A stretch of DNA of 64,000 nt. Origin: Leifsonia sp. Leaf336 (lineage in GTDB: Bacteria > Actinomycetota > Actinomycetes > Actinomycetales > Microbacteriaceae). Positions 15,110 to 26,612 of this stretch are shown here, piece by piece. The stretch spans positions 1,273,427-1,337,426 of the forward strand of contig NZ_LMOZ01000002.1 of NCBI RefSeq assembly GCF_001423695.1. The letters run 5' to 3'. A model generated the notes under the pieces. It was given only the letters and a program-made list of their open reading frames with translations. It ran no database searches and was not told the DNA's origin. Position numbers and translations under genes: made by a program. How positions within the stretch are numbered: the stretch's first letter is position 1; every line of letters begins with the position of its first letter.

Positions 15110-18100
15110 TCAGTCGTCGGCTGACACCTTGTCGGCCTGCTGGAGCATACCCCGCAGGTTCTCGAAGTACCCGGCCACAGCCTCGCGCTCAATCCTAATC
15201 TGGGACAGGCGCTCTTCCGCGTCGACGACCAGGCGTTGCGTGCGCTCCTCCGCCTCCTCGATGAGGGCGTCGGCCCGCTCCTGGGCGTCGCGCACGATGC
15301 CGGCGGCGACCTTCTCGGCCTCCTTGCGCGCCGACTTCACCGTCTCGCGGGCCTCGGTCTCGAAGGTCTCGGCCTCGGTACGCGCCTGAGCGGTGCGCTT
15401 GACCGCGTCGGCGAGCTGAACGTTGGCCTCGTCGAGGTACTTCTGGGTCTGTGCCACCGCCTCCTGGTGGCGGCTGAGGTACTCCTTCTCGGCCTCGTCG
15501 CGCCGGGCGCGCAGTTCGACGTCGAGGTCGATCCGCGCCTGCTCGATCTCGTGCGTGCGCTTGTCGAGCTCGGCCATGGTGGAGGTGCGGAGGGCGGTGA
15601 GCTCGGCGTCGAGCGCGGCGCGCGCAGTGGCGTCCTCCTGGTCGAAAGCGGCCTGCTGCTCGGCGAGCTCGGCATCGAGGGCCGTGCGGGCCTCCGCGGT
15701 CTCGCGCGCGATCTCGGCACGGGCTCTGGCCGTCTCGGCGTCGAGCGCCACGCGAGCACGTTCGGTCTCTTCGGCGAGGGTGACGCGGGTCTGCTCCGCC
15801 TCGCGCTCGAGTTCGAGACGCTGCTGCTCGCGGTCGTTCTTGAGTTCCTGCTCGGTGGTCGCCCGCTGGTCGGCGAGTTCGGCGGTGGTGCGCTTCACCT
15901 GGGCGGCGAGGGTGCTGCGGGTCTGCTCCCGGTCGTCCGCGAGCCGGGAACGGGTCTCCTGCTCCTCGGCGGCGAGGGCCGACTTGGTCTGCTCGACCTC
16001 CGCCGCGAGCGCCGACTTCGTGGTGGTGACTTCGGTCTCGAGGGCGGACTTGGTCTGCTCGACCTCCGCCGCGAGCGCCGACTTCGTGGTGGTGACCTCG
16101 GTCTCGAGGGCCGACGTGGTCTGCTCGACCTCTGCGGCCAGGGCGGACTTCGTCTGCTCGACCTCGGCCTCCAGCGCGGTCCTGGTGGTGACGACCTCGG
16201 TCTCGAGGGCGGACAGGGTCTGCTCCTTCTCTGTCGCGAGGCGCACCGCGGTCTGATCGACGTCGGCGGCGAGCTGGGCGCGCGTGGCGGCGACCTCGGC
16301 GGCGAGGGCACTGCGCTCGGTCGCGAGCTCTTCGGCCAGGGCGGTCCGTGCTTCGCCGACCTCGGCGGCGAGGTCGGCCCGGATCCGCTTGGCCTCGGCG
16401 TCGACCTCCTTGCGGAGCGCGTCCACCTCGGTGGCGAGCTCGGAGCGGGTGGTCTCGACCTCCGCGGCGAGGGCGGCCTGGGTGGTCTCCACCTCTTCTG
16501 CCAGTTCGGCCCGGGCGGTCTCGACCTCTTCCGCGAGCTCGGCGCGCGTGGTCTCGACCTCCTTCGCGAGCGCGGAGCGGGTCTTCTCGACCTCCTTCGC
16601 GAGTGACTTCTGCGTGCGCTCGACGTCTGCGGCGAGGGCCGCCTGCGTGGCCTCGACCTCCGCGGCGAGGTCGGCGCGCGTGCTCTCTACCGTCTCGGCG
16701 AGCTCGGCGGCGGTTCGCTCGCGGTCGGCGGCGAGCTGAGCGCGGGTGTTCTCGACCTGCGTCGCGAGCTCGTTCGCCGTGCGGTCGCGGTCGGCGGCGA
16801 GCGTCGCAGCGGTCGAGACGCGGTCGGCTTCCAGGCCTGCCCGGGTCTCCGTCGACTCGCGCTCGAGGGTCGTGCGCGTCTGCAGGACCTCGTCGGCGAG
16901 CTCCTTCTTGGTGCGCTCCACCTCCTCGGCGAGCGCGGAGCGCGTCGTCGTGACGTCGGTCTCGAGCTGGGAGCGCGCCGCCGTCACGTCGGCCTCCAAC
17001 TGCGACCGGGTGCTGGTGACCTCGTCGGCGAGCGCGGACTTGGTGCGGGTGACCTCGTCGGCGAGCTCGCTGGTGGTGCGTGCGACCTCGTCGGCCAGCG
17101 CCGACTTCGTCGTGGTCACCTCCTCGGCGAGACGCGCCTTGGTCTGCTCGACCTCCGCGGCGAGCGAGCTCTTGGTCTGCTCGACCTCCGCGGCGAGGGC
17201 CGTCGTGGTCTGCTCGACGTCGTCGGCCAGAGCCTGCCGGGCGGTGGCGTCCTCGTGCTGGAGGTCGGCGCGCGTCTGAGCCGCCTCGGCGGCGAGGGCG
17301 GCGCGCTGCTGCTCCACCTCGTCGGCGAGCTCGGCGCGGGCCTGCGCCAGCTCGGCGGCGAGCGCGTCGCGGGCGGCGGTCTGCTCGGCGGCGAGGCGGT
17401 CGGCGGTCTCCGCGACCTTCTTGTCGAGCTCCAGACGGGTCTGGGCCGACTCGCGCTCGAAAGCGGCCCGGTCTGCGGCGAGGGCGTTCTCGAGCTCGCT
17501 GCGCCGGGCGGCGATGGTCCGGTCCAGCTCCGCCGTCTCGGCACGGGCGGCTTCGGCCTCGCGCAACGCGACCGCCTTCAGCTCCGCGGCCTCGCGGTCG
17601 GCCTCCGCGCGGACGGCGGCGGCCTCGCGCTTGCTCGTCGCGCGCACTTCGGCGGCCTCGGTGGCGACGGCGCCGCGGATCGCCGCGGCTTCGCGCATCG
17701 CGTCGGTGAGGAGCGTCTCCTTGTCGGCGCGGGTGCGGGCGAGCAGCTCCGCCGACTCGATCTGGGCGTCCTCGAGCGCGGTCGTGGCACGCGCCTGTGC
17801 GTCGGCCAGCACGCGCTCGGCCTGCTGCGCGGCGGTCTTCTTGATCTTCTCGATCTCGGCCGCGACACCCGAGCGCAGCTTCTCGGCATCGATGTCGGCC
17901 TGTGCGATGAGCCGTGTCGACTGCTCCTCGGCGACGCGGAGGGTGTTCTCGAGCTTGGTGCCGAGACCGGAGTAGGTGGGGCTGCCGACCTCTTCGATCT
18001 CGGCGTTGAGCTCGTCGATGCGCAGCTGGAGACGCTTGATCTCCTTGGTCTGGTCAGCCGACTGCGTGTTCGACTTGATCAGCTCGCGACGGAGGTCCTG

Positions 18101-18172
18101 AACGGCCTCGTCCACTTCATCCTTGTCGTAGCCGCGGAAGACCTGCGTGAAGTTCGATTCGTCGGTGGCCAC
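15110..18172 (-). CDS. giant hendecad coiled-coil protein with DivIVA-like head (Scy/FilP-like)
   Basis: 1020 residues, almost all helix-forming. Residues 7-60 read as a DivIVA-like head (FRGYDKDEVDEAVQDLRREL, then a heptad coil), followed by a GSPTYSGLG hinge near 63-71. Residues 80-215 are irregular coiled coil. From residue 216 to about 875 the chain is about 60 consecutive 11-residue units, consensus LAxEVExTxSA, with no phase break (15548-17527 in DNA). The C-terminal 145 residues return to irregular coil. No membrane segment, almost no aromatic residues. Streptomyces Scy and FilP, which organise the hyphal tip with DivIVA, have comparable long hendecad/heptad coils; relation is inferred from architecture only. 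GTG start 18172 has AGGAG seven bases upstream; the open frame to 18466 lacks a ribosome-binding site. Confidence 0.88.
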   Translation of the reverse strand: MATDESNFTQVFRGYDKDEVDEAVQDLRRELIKSNTQSADQTKEIKRLQLRIDELNAEIEEVGSPTYSGLGTKLENTLRVAEEQSTRLIAQADIDAEKLRSGVAAEIEKIKKTAAQQAERVLADAQARATTALEDAQIESAELLARTRADKETLLTDAMREAAAIRGAVATEAAEVRATSKREAAAVRAEADREAAELKAVALREAEAARAETAELDRTIAARRSELENALAADRAAFERESAQTRLELDKKVAETADRLAAEQTAARDALAAELAQARAELADEVEQQRAALAAEAAQTRADLQHEDATARQALADDVEQTTTALAAEVEQTKSSLAAEVEQTKARLAEEVTTTKSALADEVARTTSELADEVTRTKSALADEVTSTRSQLEADVTAARSQLETDVTTTRSALAEEVERTKKELADEVLQTRTTLERESTETRAGLEADRVSTAATLAADRDRTANELATQVENTRAQLAADRERTAAELAETVESTRADLAAEVEATQAALAADVERTQKSLAKEVEKTRSALAKEVETTRAELAEEVETARAELAEEVETTQAALAAEVETTRSELATEVDALRKEVDAEAKRIRADLAAEVGEARTALAEELATERSALAAEVAATRAQLAADVDQTAVRLATEKEQTLSALETEVVTTRTALEAEVEQTKSALAAEVEQTTSALETEVTTTKSALAAEVEQTKSALETEVTTTKSALAAEVEQTKSALAAEEQETRSRLADDREQTRSTLAAQVKRTTAELADQRATTEQELKNDREQQRLELEREAEQTRVTLAEETERARVALDAETARARAEIARETAEARTALDAELAEQQAAFDQEDATARAALDAELTALRTSTMAELDKRTHEIEQARIDLDVELRARRDEAEKEYLSRHQEAVAQTQKYLDEANVQLADAVKRTAQARTEAETFETEARETVKSARKEAEKVAAGIVRDAQERADALIEEAEERTQRLVVDAEERLSQIRIEREAVAGYFENLRGMLQQADKVSADD
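15981..16112. repeat. 66-bp tandem duplication inside the hendecad array
   Basis: 15981-16046 and 16047-16112 match at 64 of 66 bases. 66 bp is two 33-bp hendecad codon blocks, so the reading frame and coil phase are kept. Flanking blocks are clearly related but more diverged, indicating a recent duplication here. Confidence 0.85.
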
Positions 18173-18227
18173 TGTGTTACTCCTGAAGGGGGATTCCGGG
18201 TGAGCGAGCCGCGCGCGCGCCGCATCG

Positions 18228-18233
18228 ATCTTA
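18228..18233 (-). promoter_or_regulatory. -10 element for the coiled-coil gene
   Basis: On the minus strand TAAGAT (18233 down to 18228) is the best -10 in the divergent intergenic region; predicted start about 18221, leader about 48 bases containing AGGAG. No -35 seen. Confidence 0.4.
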
Positions 18234-18359
18234 CATTTCGACGCCCGTACCCGCATGGGGGACTGCGTGAGCGTGCAGACAACGGTTAGATGCCTCTCAG
18301 GGTGCTCGACTACTGTTGTGTGACTGTGCCCGCCCCCTCCCGGCACATGAGGAGTCTGT

Positions 18360-20264
18360 TTGCGTTTCGTACTGGCCATCGTCGCGTTCGTGGTCGCTGC
18401 CGTCATGATCGTGGCCGGCATCGCCCAGCGCACGATCTTCGCACCTCCGTCGCAGATCTCCGCCACGGCGACCGTCGGCGGCGACGCACGCTACATCGTG
18501 ATCGACAGCGCGGTGCTCAACGCCCATCCCGGGCAGCAGACGCTCTCCATCGCAGGGGCGGCGGACGCCAAGACGCAGCTGGTCGCCTACGGCCGGACGT
18601 CCGACGTCAAGTCGTGGCTCGGCGACCAGAAGTACGCCGCCGTGAGCTACAAAGCCGGCACGGGCGAACTCGCCGTGAAGACGGTCGCGCCCAAAGCCTC
18701 CACCGACACCGACACCGGCTCCGCCGACGGTTCGACCGCGACCCCGGCCCCGACGGCGACGGCGACTCCGACACCGGCGCCGACCGCGGGCTCTGGCTCG
18801 ACGACCGCCGCGACGCCGGGCCCCAACCCGGCGGGCTCCGACCTCTGGCTGGAGGAGTACGACGGCCAGGACGCCCAGACCACGAAGATGAACGTGCCGA
18901 GCGGCGTGAGCGTCATCATCGCGAGCGACGGCACCAAGCCCGCGCCCAACAAGATCCTGCTGACCTGGCCGGTCGACACCAGCACGCCGTGGGCGTTCCC
19001 GCTCATCATCGGCGGCCTCGTGCTCCTGGTGATCGGCATCGCGCTGTACCTGTGGGGGCTGTACACCCACCGCAAGTCGCGTGGCCCCCGACGCAAGAGC
19101 GGACCTAAGATGCCCAAACTCCCCAAAGCCCCGAAGTACAAGCCGACGGCCTCCATCGAGGCGACCCCGCGCGGTCGTCGCGCCAGCCGTCGCACCCGTG
19201 TGATGGTCCCGGCGGTCCTCGTCGGCGTCCTGGCGTTCACGGGCGTCGGAGCGGGCGCCGCGTTCGCCGACGGCCCGACCGGCACGCCGACGCCCACGCC
19301 GACGAGTTCGCCGACCAGTTCGCCGAAGGGCGACAACCAGATCCCGCCCGCTGTCTCCGTTCCGCAGCTCGAGCGCATCGTCAAGCGCATCTCGGTGGCG
19401 GCGGCCAACGCCGACGCCAAGAACGACCCGGCGCTCGCGAAGCTCCGGTTCACCGGACCGGCTCTCCAGCTGCGGGAGGCCAACTACGCCATCCGCGCCA
19501 AGAAGGCCGACCAGCCCGCGCTGCCCGCGATCCCGGCAGGCCCTCTGGAGCTCTCGCTCCCGCAGGCGACCGACAGCTGGCCGCGCACGGTCACGGCCGT
19601 GCTGAAGATGCCGAACGACGCGACGGGCAAGGCTCAGGCTCCGCTCGCGCTGGCGCTCATGCAGCAGACGCCGCGCGACAACTACATGGTCGAGTACGCC
19701 ATCGCGCTCGAGCCGAACGTCAAGGTGCCGAACCTCGCGCCCGCGAGCATCGGCGCGGCGGTCGTTCCGCCGGACTCCAAGCTGCTCAAGGTGCAGCCGA
19801 ACGAGATCGCCGCCGCGTACGGCGACATCCTCCTCAACGGCGACAAGAGCAAGTGGCTGTCCAGCTTCGACCTGACGGACGACAAGCTCGTCGCGCAGGT
19901 CGGTGCGTCGTGGAAGCAGCAGGAGCAGGCGCGCCTGACGCAGCAGTTCGGCAATACGTCCTCGCTGACCTTCACGAGCCGGCTGGGCACCGGTCCGGTG
20001 ATCTCGATGGCGACCAACGACTCGGGCGCCATCGTGTGGGTGAACCCGGAGGAGGTGCAGCTGCACAAGGTGCAGGAGGCCGGCGCCCAGGTCATCGCGG
20101 GCGCGACGACGGCCGCGCTGAGCGGCGTCGCCCAGTCGAACACCGGCATTGAATCGGTGTACGGCTATCAGCTCGCGTTCTACGTGCCGCCGGCGGGTTC
20201 GTCCGAGAAGGTGCGTCTGCTGGGCTTCTCGCAGGGCCTGATCTCTGCTCGCGAGGTGCAGTAA
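18360..20264 (+). CDS. three-pass membrane protein with two extracytoplasmic domains, unknown function
   Basis: 634 residues from a TTG start, supported by GAGGAG at 18349-18354 five bases upstream. Layout: TM1 residues 3-20; outside domain to 210 with a Thr/Pro-rich stretch (STATPAPTATATPTPAP); TM2 about 211-233; strongly basic loop 237-280 ([24 protein letters not shown]), fitting positive-inside; TM3 281-302, which looks like a signal peptide with an AFADG-type end; then a Pro/Thr linker and a 300-residue extracellular domain. I do not recognise either domain. The architecture looks like two secreted-protein genes fused end to end. Divergent from the coiled-coil gene across 187 bases; followed by a thioredoxin-like gene. 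Confidence 0.75.
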   Translation: MRFVLAIVAFVVAAVMIVAGIAQRTIFAPPSQISATATVGGDARYIVIDSAVLNAHPGQQTLSIAGAADAKTQLVAYGRTSDVKSWLGDQKYAAVSYKAGTGELAVKTVAPKASTDTDTGSADGSTATPAPTATATPTPAPTAGSGSTTAATPGPNPAGSDLWLEEYDGQDAQTTKMNVPSGVSVIIASDGTKPAPNKILLTWPVDTSTPWAFPLIIGGLVLLVIGIALYLWGLYTHRKSRGPRRKSGPKMPKLPKAPKYKPTASIEATPRGRRASRRTRVMVPAVLVGVLAFTGVGAGAAFADGPTGTPTPTPTSSPTSSPKGDNQIPPAVSVPQLERIVKRISVAAANADAKNDPALAKLRFTGPALQLREANYAIRAKKADQPALPAIPAGPLELSLPQATDSWPRTVTAVLKMPNDATGKAQAPLALALMQQTPRDNYMVEYAIALEPNVKVPNLAPASIGAAVVPPDSKLLKVQPNEIAAAYGDILLNGDKSKWLSSFDLTDDKLVAQVGASWKQQEQARLTQQFGNTSSLTFTSRLGTGPVISMATNDSGAIVWVNPEEVQLHKVQEAGAQVIAGATTAALSGVAQSNTGIESVYGYQLAFYVPPAGSSEKVRLLGFSQGLISAREVQ

Positions 20265-20284
20265 CCGGGCTGGCGATACCGCCG

Positions 20285-20290
20285 TATCCT
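20285..20290 (+). promoter_or_regulatory. -10 element upstream of the thioredoxin-like gene
   Basis: TATCCT at 20285-20290, predicted start near 20297, leaving a 46-base leader with AGGAG before the ATG at 20343. Confidence 0.4.
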
Positions 20291-20342
20291 GTTAACTCGT
20301 TCGGACGCGTCGTCCACTGACCGCCAGCTTCAGGAGAACCGC

Positions 20343-21320
20343 ATGAGCCAGATCCCGCCCACCCCGACCAACCTCCGCGGCGCCGTCGACCTGAGCGGCC
20401 TTGTCAACCGGCCGCAGGGCGCCGCCGGGGGCGCGGCCGCGGGCGGCGCCGGTGACGCGGGTGCCGGAGAGCCGATCGAACTCCCCAGCCTGTTCTTCCA
20501 GGGAACGGACGCGAACTTCAACGACTTCATCGACCTGTCGATGCGCGTGCCCGTCATCGTCGCGCTGTCGGCCTCCTGGGCCGATCCCGACCGGAGGCTG
20601 GCGACCGTTCTCGACAAAGTCACCTCCGACCTCGCGGGGCGGATCGTGCTCGTGCAGGTGGACGTCGATGCCAATCCGCAGCTCGTGCAGGCGTTCCAGG
20701 CGCAGTCCGTGCCCACCGTCGCGGGCATCGTCGCTGGTCGCCCCGTGCAGCTCTTCGCCGGGGCGCTTCCCGAAGACCAGGTCAAGGACGTCGTCGCGCA
20801 ACTCCTCGAGCTGGCCGTGCAGAACGGCGTCACGGGCACCGCGAAGGTGGACGCGGCCGAGGGGGAGACGCCCGAAGGCGGAGCCGTCGAGCCCGAGCCT
20901 GAGCCGTTGCCGCCGTTGCACGCGGAGGCCTACGAGGCGATCGACCGCGGCGACTACCCGGCGGCGATCGCCGCGTACAAGACGGCGATCGCGCAGGACC
21001 CCCGCGACACGATGGCGATCGCGGGACTTGCCCAGGTGAGCCTGCTCGACCGGCTGGCCGGTCGCACGCTGGATGAGATCCGCTCCGCGGCGGCAGCCGA
21101 CCCCTCCGACCGGGAGGCCCAGCTCGCGGTCGCCGACCTCGACCTGTCCGGCGGGCACGTGGAGGACGCGTTCGATCGGCTTCTGACGCTCTTCCCCAGC
21201 CTCGACGCCGTGGGCAAAGAGACGGTGCGGGCGCGCATCCTGGAGTATTTCGAGATCGTCGGTGTGGACGACCCGCGCGTCGCCAAGGCGCGGGCTAGGC
21301 TGGCCTCGCTGCTCTACTGA
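20343..21320 (+). CDS. thioredoxin-fold / TPR co-chaperone (CnoX/YbbN-like)
   Basis: 325 residues. A glycine/alanine-rich N-terminal tail leads to a thioredoxin fold (VPVIVALSASWADPDRRLATVL, VLVQVDVDANPQLVQAFQ, VPTVAGIVAGRPV), then a C-terminal TPR region (YEAIDRGDYPAAIAAYKTAI). The CxxC redox motif is replaced by SWADP, so it cannot act as a classical disulfide reductase. E. coli CnoX (YbbN) has this same two-part build and works as a holdase that passes substrates to GroEL and DnaK; the actinobacterial version without cysteines is likely a chaperone too. ATG has AGGAG nine bases upstream. Confidence 0.85.
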   Translation: MSQIPPTPTNLRGAVDLSGLVNRPQGAAGGAAAGGAGDAGAGEPIELPSLFFQGTDANFNDFIDLSMRVPVIVALSASWADPDRRLATVLDKVTSDLAGRIVLVQVDVDANPQLVQAFQAQSVPTVAGIVAGRPVQLFAGALPEDQVKDVVAQLLELAVQNGVTGTAKVDAAEGETPEGGAVEPEPEPLPPLHAEAYEAIDRGDYPAAIAAYKTAIAQDPRDTMAIAGLAQVSLLDRLAGRTLDEIRSAAAADPSDREAQLAVADLDLSGGHVEDAFDRLLTLFPSLDAVGKETVRARILEYFEIVGVDDPRVAKARARLASLLY

Positions 21321-21396
21321 CGCGGAGCCTCCGCTTTCCGGAGGAACCGGCGCGATCGCGGGCGGCTGATACCCCCCTCGCCTGGAAGGCTCGCGC

Positions 21397-22182
21397 ATGT
21401 CCCGTGTGCTCGTAGTCGGCGGAACCGGTCTGGCCGGTCGCGCCGTCGCAGCTGAGGCCGTGGAACGCGGCCACCGAGTCGTGGTCGCGGCCCGTCGCAT
21501 CCCCGATGACGACGCGGAGAGCTACGTGGTCGGCGCCGACTATGTGACCGTCGACCTCGTGTCGGGCGACGGACTCGAGGAGGCCGTCGACGGCGTCGAC
21601 GTCGTGGTCGACGCGAGCAACGCGACCGGACGGCGCGCGTCGCACGTGTTCGCGCACGGATCCCGCAACCTCCTGCACACGGCGGCACGCTTCGGCGTGG
21701 GTCAGGCCGTGCTCCTGTCGATCGCCGGCATCGACGACGCGCGCTACCCGTACTACCGGGCCAAGCTGGTGCAGGAGCGCACCTACCTGGACTCTCCGCT
21801 GGAGACGCGGATCGTGCGTGCGACCCAGTTCCATGATTTCGTGACCGCCGTCTTCGAGCGCGGTCGCCGCTTCGGCATCCTGACCACACCCGCGGCCACC
21901 CGGTTCCAGCCCATCGCGGTCTCCGACGTCGCCCGCGTGCTCGTCGACGCGGTCGAGGGAGCGGGCGACCCCGACTCGATCCGGACCGTCGGCGGCCCCC
22001 GCGTCGAGTCCGCCCGCTCGCTCGCCCGGCAGTGGAAGCAGGCGAGCGGAACCCGCCGCCCGATCCTCCCTGTGCGACTCGGCGGCCCGCTGGGGTCGGC
22101 CTGGCGCTCGGGACGGAACCTCGCGCCCGAGCACGCGGTCGAAGGCCTCGGCTACGCGGCCTGGCTCCGCGGTGGAGCTTAG
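21397..22182 (+). CDS. NAD(P)-binding NmrA/SDR-like oxidoreductase
   Basis: 261 residues. Starts with the dinucleotide-binding fingerprint VLVVGGTGLAGRAVAAEA (GGxGxxG), followed by an acidic/Asp switch (VTVDLVSGDGLEEAVDGVD). The Tyr-Lys dyad of classical short-chain dehydrogenases is seen only loosely as YPYYRAKLVQE. This is the atypical-SDR, NmrA-like or NAD(P)H-binding group, often nucleotide sensors or quinone/ether reductases. Substrate unknown. GGAAGG precedes the ATG. It runs convergently toward glgB with a 64-base gap containing no obvious terminator. Confidence 0.8.
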   Translation: MSRVLVVGGTGLAGRAVAAEAVERGHRVVVAARRIPDDDAESYVVGADYVTVDLVSGDGLEEAVDGVDVVVDASNATGRRASHVFAHGSRNLLHTAARFGVGQAVLLSIAGIDDARYPYYRAKLVQERTYLDSPLETRIVRATQFHDFVTAVFERGRRFGILTTPAATRFQPIAVSDVARVLVDAVEGAGDPDSIRTVGGPRVESARSLARQWKQASGTRRPILPVRLGGPLGSAWRSGRNLAPEHAVEGLGYAAWLRGGA

Positions 22183-22246
22183 AGCAGCGCGGAGCGATGC
22201 CGCGACCCCAGCGCCGAGGGAGCCTGCGACCGAGGTTGCCAGCCCT

Positions 22247-24450
<2,204 letters not shown>

Positions 24451-24454
<4 letters not shown>

Positions 24455-26547
24455 CGTGCGGCCTCCAAGGGCTTGATGGTCAGGATGTGAACCGGCTCGG
24501 TGAACGCGTCGAGGCGCACGTAGTTGTCTGCTCCCCATGTCCAGCGCTGGCCGGTCACGAGGTCGCGCACCTCGAACTGCGCTCCCGGCGCGATGCCGAA
24601 TGCGGCGACGTCGAGGTGCACCATCGTCTCGCGCACCGAGTGCGGGTCGACGTTGGCGACGACGAGTACGGCATCGGGCTTGCCGCTGCGGGTGAAGTCG
24701 CCGGCGAGGTACTTGGAGTAGACGAGCACCGAGTCGTCCTCGCTGCCGTGCACGCGCAGGTTGCGCAGCTGACGCAGCGCGGGGTGCTCGCTGCGCGCGC
24801 GGTTCAGCATCGTGAGGTAGGGCGCGAGCGAGCGGCCGAGCGCGGCGGCGCGGGCGTAGTCACGCGGGCGGTACTCGTACTTCTCGTTGTCGATGTACTC
24901 CTCGGCGCCCGGTCGCGCGACGTTCTCGTAGAGCTCGAACCCGGAGTACACGCCCCAGGTCGGCGCTCCCGTCGCGGCGATCGCCGCGCGGATCTTGAAG
25001 GCCGCCGGGCCGCCGAACTGCAGGTACTCCGTCAGGATGTCCGGCGTGTTCACGAACAGGTTGGGTCGCAGGAAGTCGGGGGTGTCGTCCGCCAGACCGC
25101 TGAGGAACTCCTCGAGCTCCTCCTTGGTGTTGCGCCAGGTGAAGTACGTGTACGACTGCTGGAAGCCAGCCTTGGCGAGCGTGTGCAGCAGCGCCGGCCG
25201 CGTGAACGCCTCGGCCAGGAAGACGACATCCGGGTCGGTCTCGTTGACCGTGTGGATGAGCCACTCCCAGAAGTGCAGCGGCTTGGTGTGCGGGTTGTCC
25301 ACGCGGAAGATCCGCACGCCCAGCGACATCCAATACCGCACGATCCGCAGGACCTCGGTGCGCAGACCGTCGTAGTCGTTGTCGAAGTTGATCGGGTAGA
25401 TGTCCTGGTACTTCTTCGGCGGGTTCTCCGCGTAGGCGATGGTGCCGTCGGGGAGGGTGGTGAACCACTCCGGGTGCTGGGTCACCCACGGGTGGTCGGG
25501 GGAGGCCTGAAGTGCGAGATCGAGGGCGATCTCGAGGCCGGCCTGCTTGGCCTTGCCCAGGAAGAACACGAAGTCCTTCTCGGTGCCGAGGTCGGGGTGG
25601 ATCGCGTCATGACCGCCTTCGGGGCCGCCGATGGCCCAGGGCGATCCCGGGTCGTTCTCGCCCGCCTCCAGCGTGTTGTTCGGGCCCTTGCGGAAGGTGC
25701 GCCCGATGGGGTGGACCGGGGGCAGGTAGACGACGTCGAATCCCATCGCAGCGATCTCGGGCAGTCGCTTGGCCGCGGTGCGGAACGTTCCGGATTGCCA
25801 GGAGCCGTCCGGCAGCCGCTTGGCGCCCTCCGATCGCGGGAAGAACTCGTACCAGCTGCCGACGCCGGCGCGGGTGCGCTCCACCAGCACCGCGCGGGTC
25901 GGCGAGAGCGAGGGGAGGGCGACCACCGGACGTTCGGTGAGGATGCGCTTGATGCGGTCGTCGATCGCCGCCTGGAACCGCTCGTCGATTCCGCGGTCGG
26001 CGTCCGCGACGACCCGGGCCGCTTCGGAGAGGTGCCGGCGCTCGGCGGTGCTGCGGCGCTTGTCGGCCGCGGCCGTGGTGAGGATGTCGTGGGCGATGGT
26101 CAGCATCAGCTCGACGTCGATGCCCGCCGGGATCTTGACCTCGGCGTTGTGGCGCCAGGTGGCGTACTCGTCGGCGTAGGCCTGGACCCGGTACCGCCAG
26201 AGGCCCTCCTGCTCCAGCTGGACCTCGACCTCCCAGCGGTCGGTGCCCGGCGCGAGGGCGTGCATGTGGTGCTCGGTCTGAGTGCCGGACGGGTCGAGCA
26301 GGAGCAGGTCGACGCCGATGCGGTCGTGGCCCTCCCGGAACGCCGTGGCCCGGAACGGAACGACCTCGCCGCTGAACGCCGAGGCGGCCCAGTGGCCCTC
26401 GTCGACCTGGGGGGAGAGATCGAGGATCGGGATGCGGGGGAGCAAAGGCTCGTACTCGGATGCCGTCTCGACGGGAGCCGACGCCGGTTCTGCTGCGGCG
26501 GCTGATGGTTTGGTCGCTGCGCTCTTTGCCACATGCCGACCGTACAC
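24451..26547 (-). CDS. glgE: alpha-1,4-glucan:maltose-1-phosphate maltosyltransferase
   Basis: 698 residues, GH13_3. Catalytic nucleophile D417 in [10 protein letters not shown] and acid/base E446 in FLAEAFTRP match the GlgE signatures; [18 protein letters not shown] is also characteristic. It extends alpha-glucan with maltosyl units from maltose-1-phosphate. The first 35 residues are a disordered Ala/Ser/Pro tail. Start is uncertain: GTG 26547 or GTG 26532, neither with a clear ribosome-binding site. Divergent from glgP by some 65 bases. treS and the maltokinase that could make the substrate are not in this window; GlgA-type synthesis elsewhere is the alternative. Confidence 0.95.
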
Positions 26548-26599
26548 TCATTCACTCGCGCGTCAGGAGCCCATTAACACTCCGGACACGAGCAGCGTT

Positions 26600-26605
26600 T
26601 ATGCT
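26600..26605 (+). promoter_or_regulatory. -10 element for glgP, leaderless
   Basis: TATGCT at 26600-26605; predicted +1 at 26612, one base before the GTG at 26613. The hexamer contains the alternative ATG at 26601, which therefore would not be in the mRNA. Confidence 0.5.
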
Positions 26606-26612
26606 CGTGCGA

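Noticed and set aside
11926..15192. 1088-residue minus-strand open frame across the DivIVA-repeat, SLT-like and hydrolase genes
   Set aside because: Runs antisense through three well-supported genes and the repeats; low-complexity translation. Absence of stops reflects high GC.
15236..16606. 456-residue plus-strand frame opposite the hendecad gene
   Set aside because: Its Gly/Leu-rich repeats are the mirror of the 33-bp codon blocks of the coiled-coil gene; no ribosome-binding site or promoter.
15548..17527. 33-bp periodic repeats considered as a CRISPR or satellite array
   Set aside because: Units are contiguous without spacers, diverged at third positions and keep a reading frame, so they are coding.
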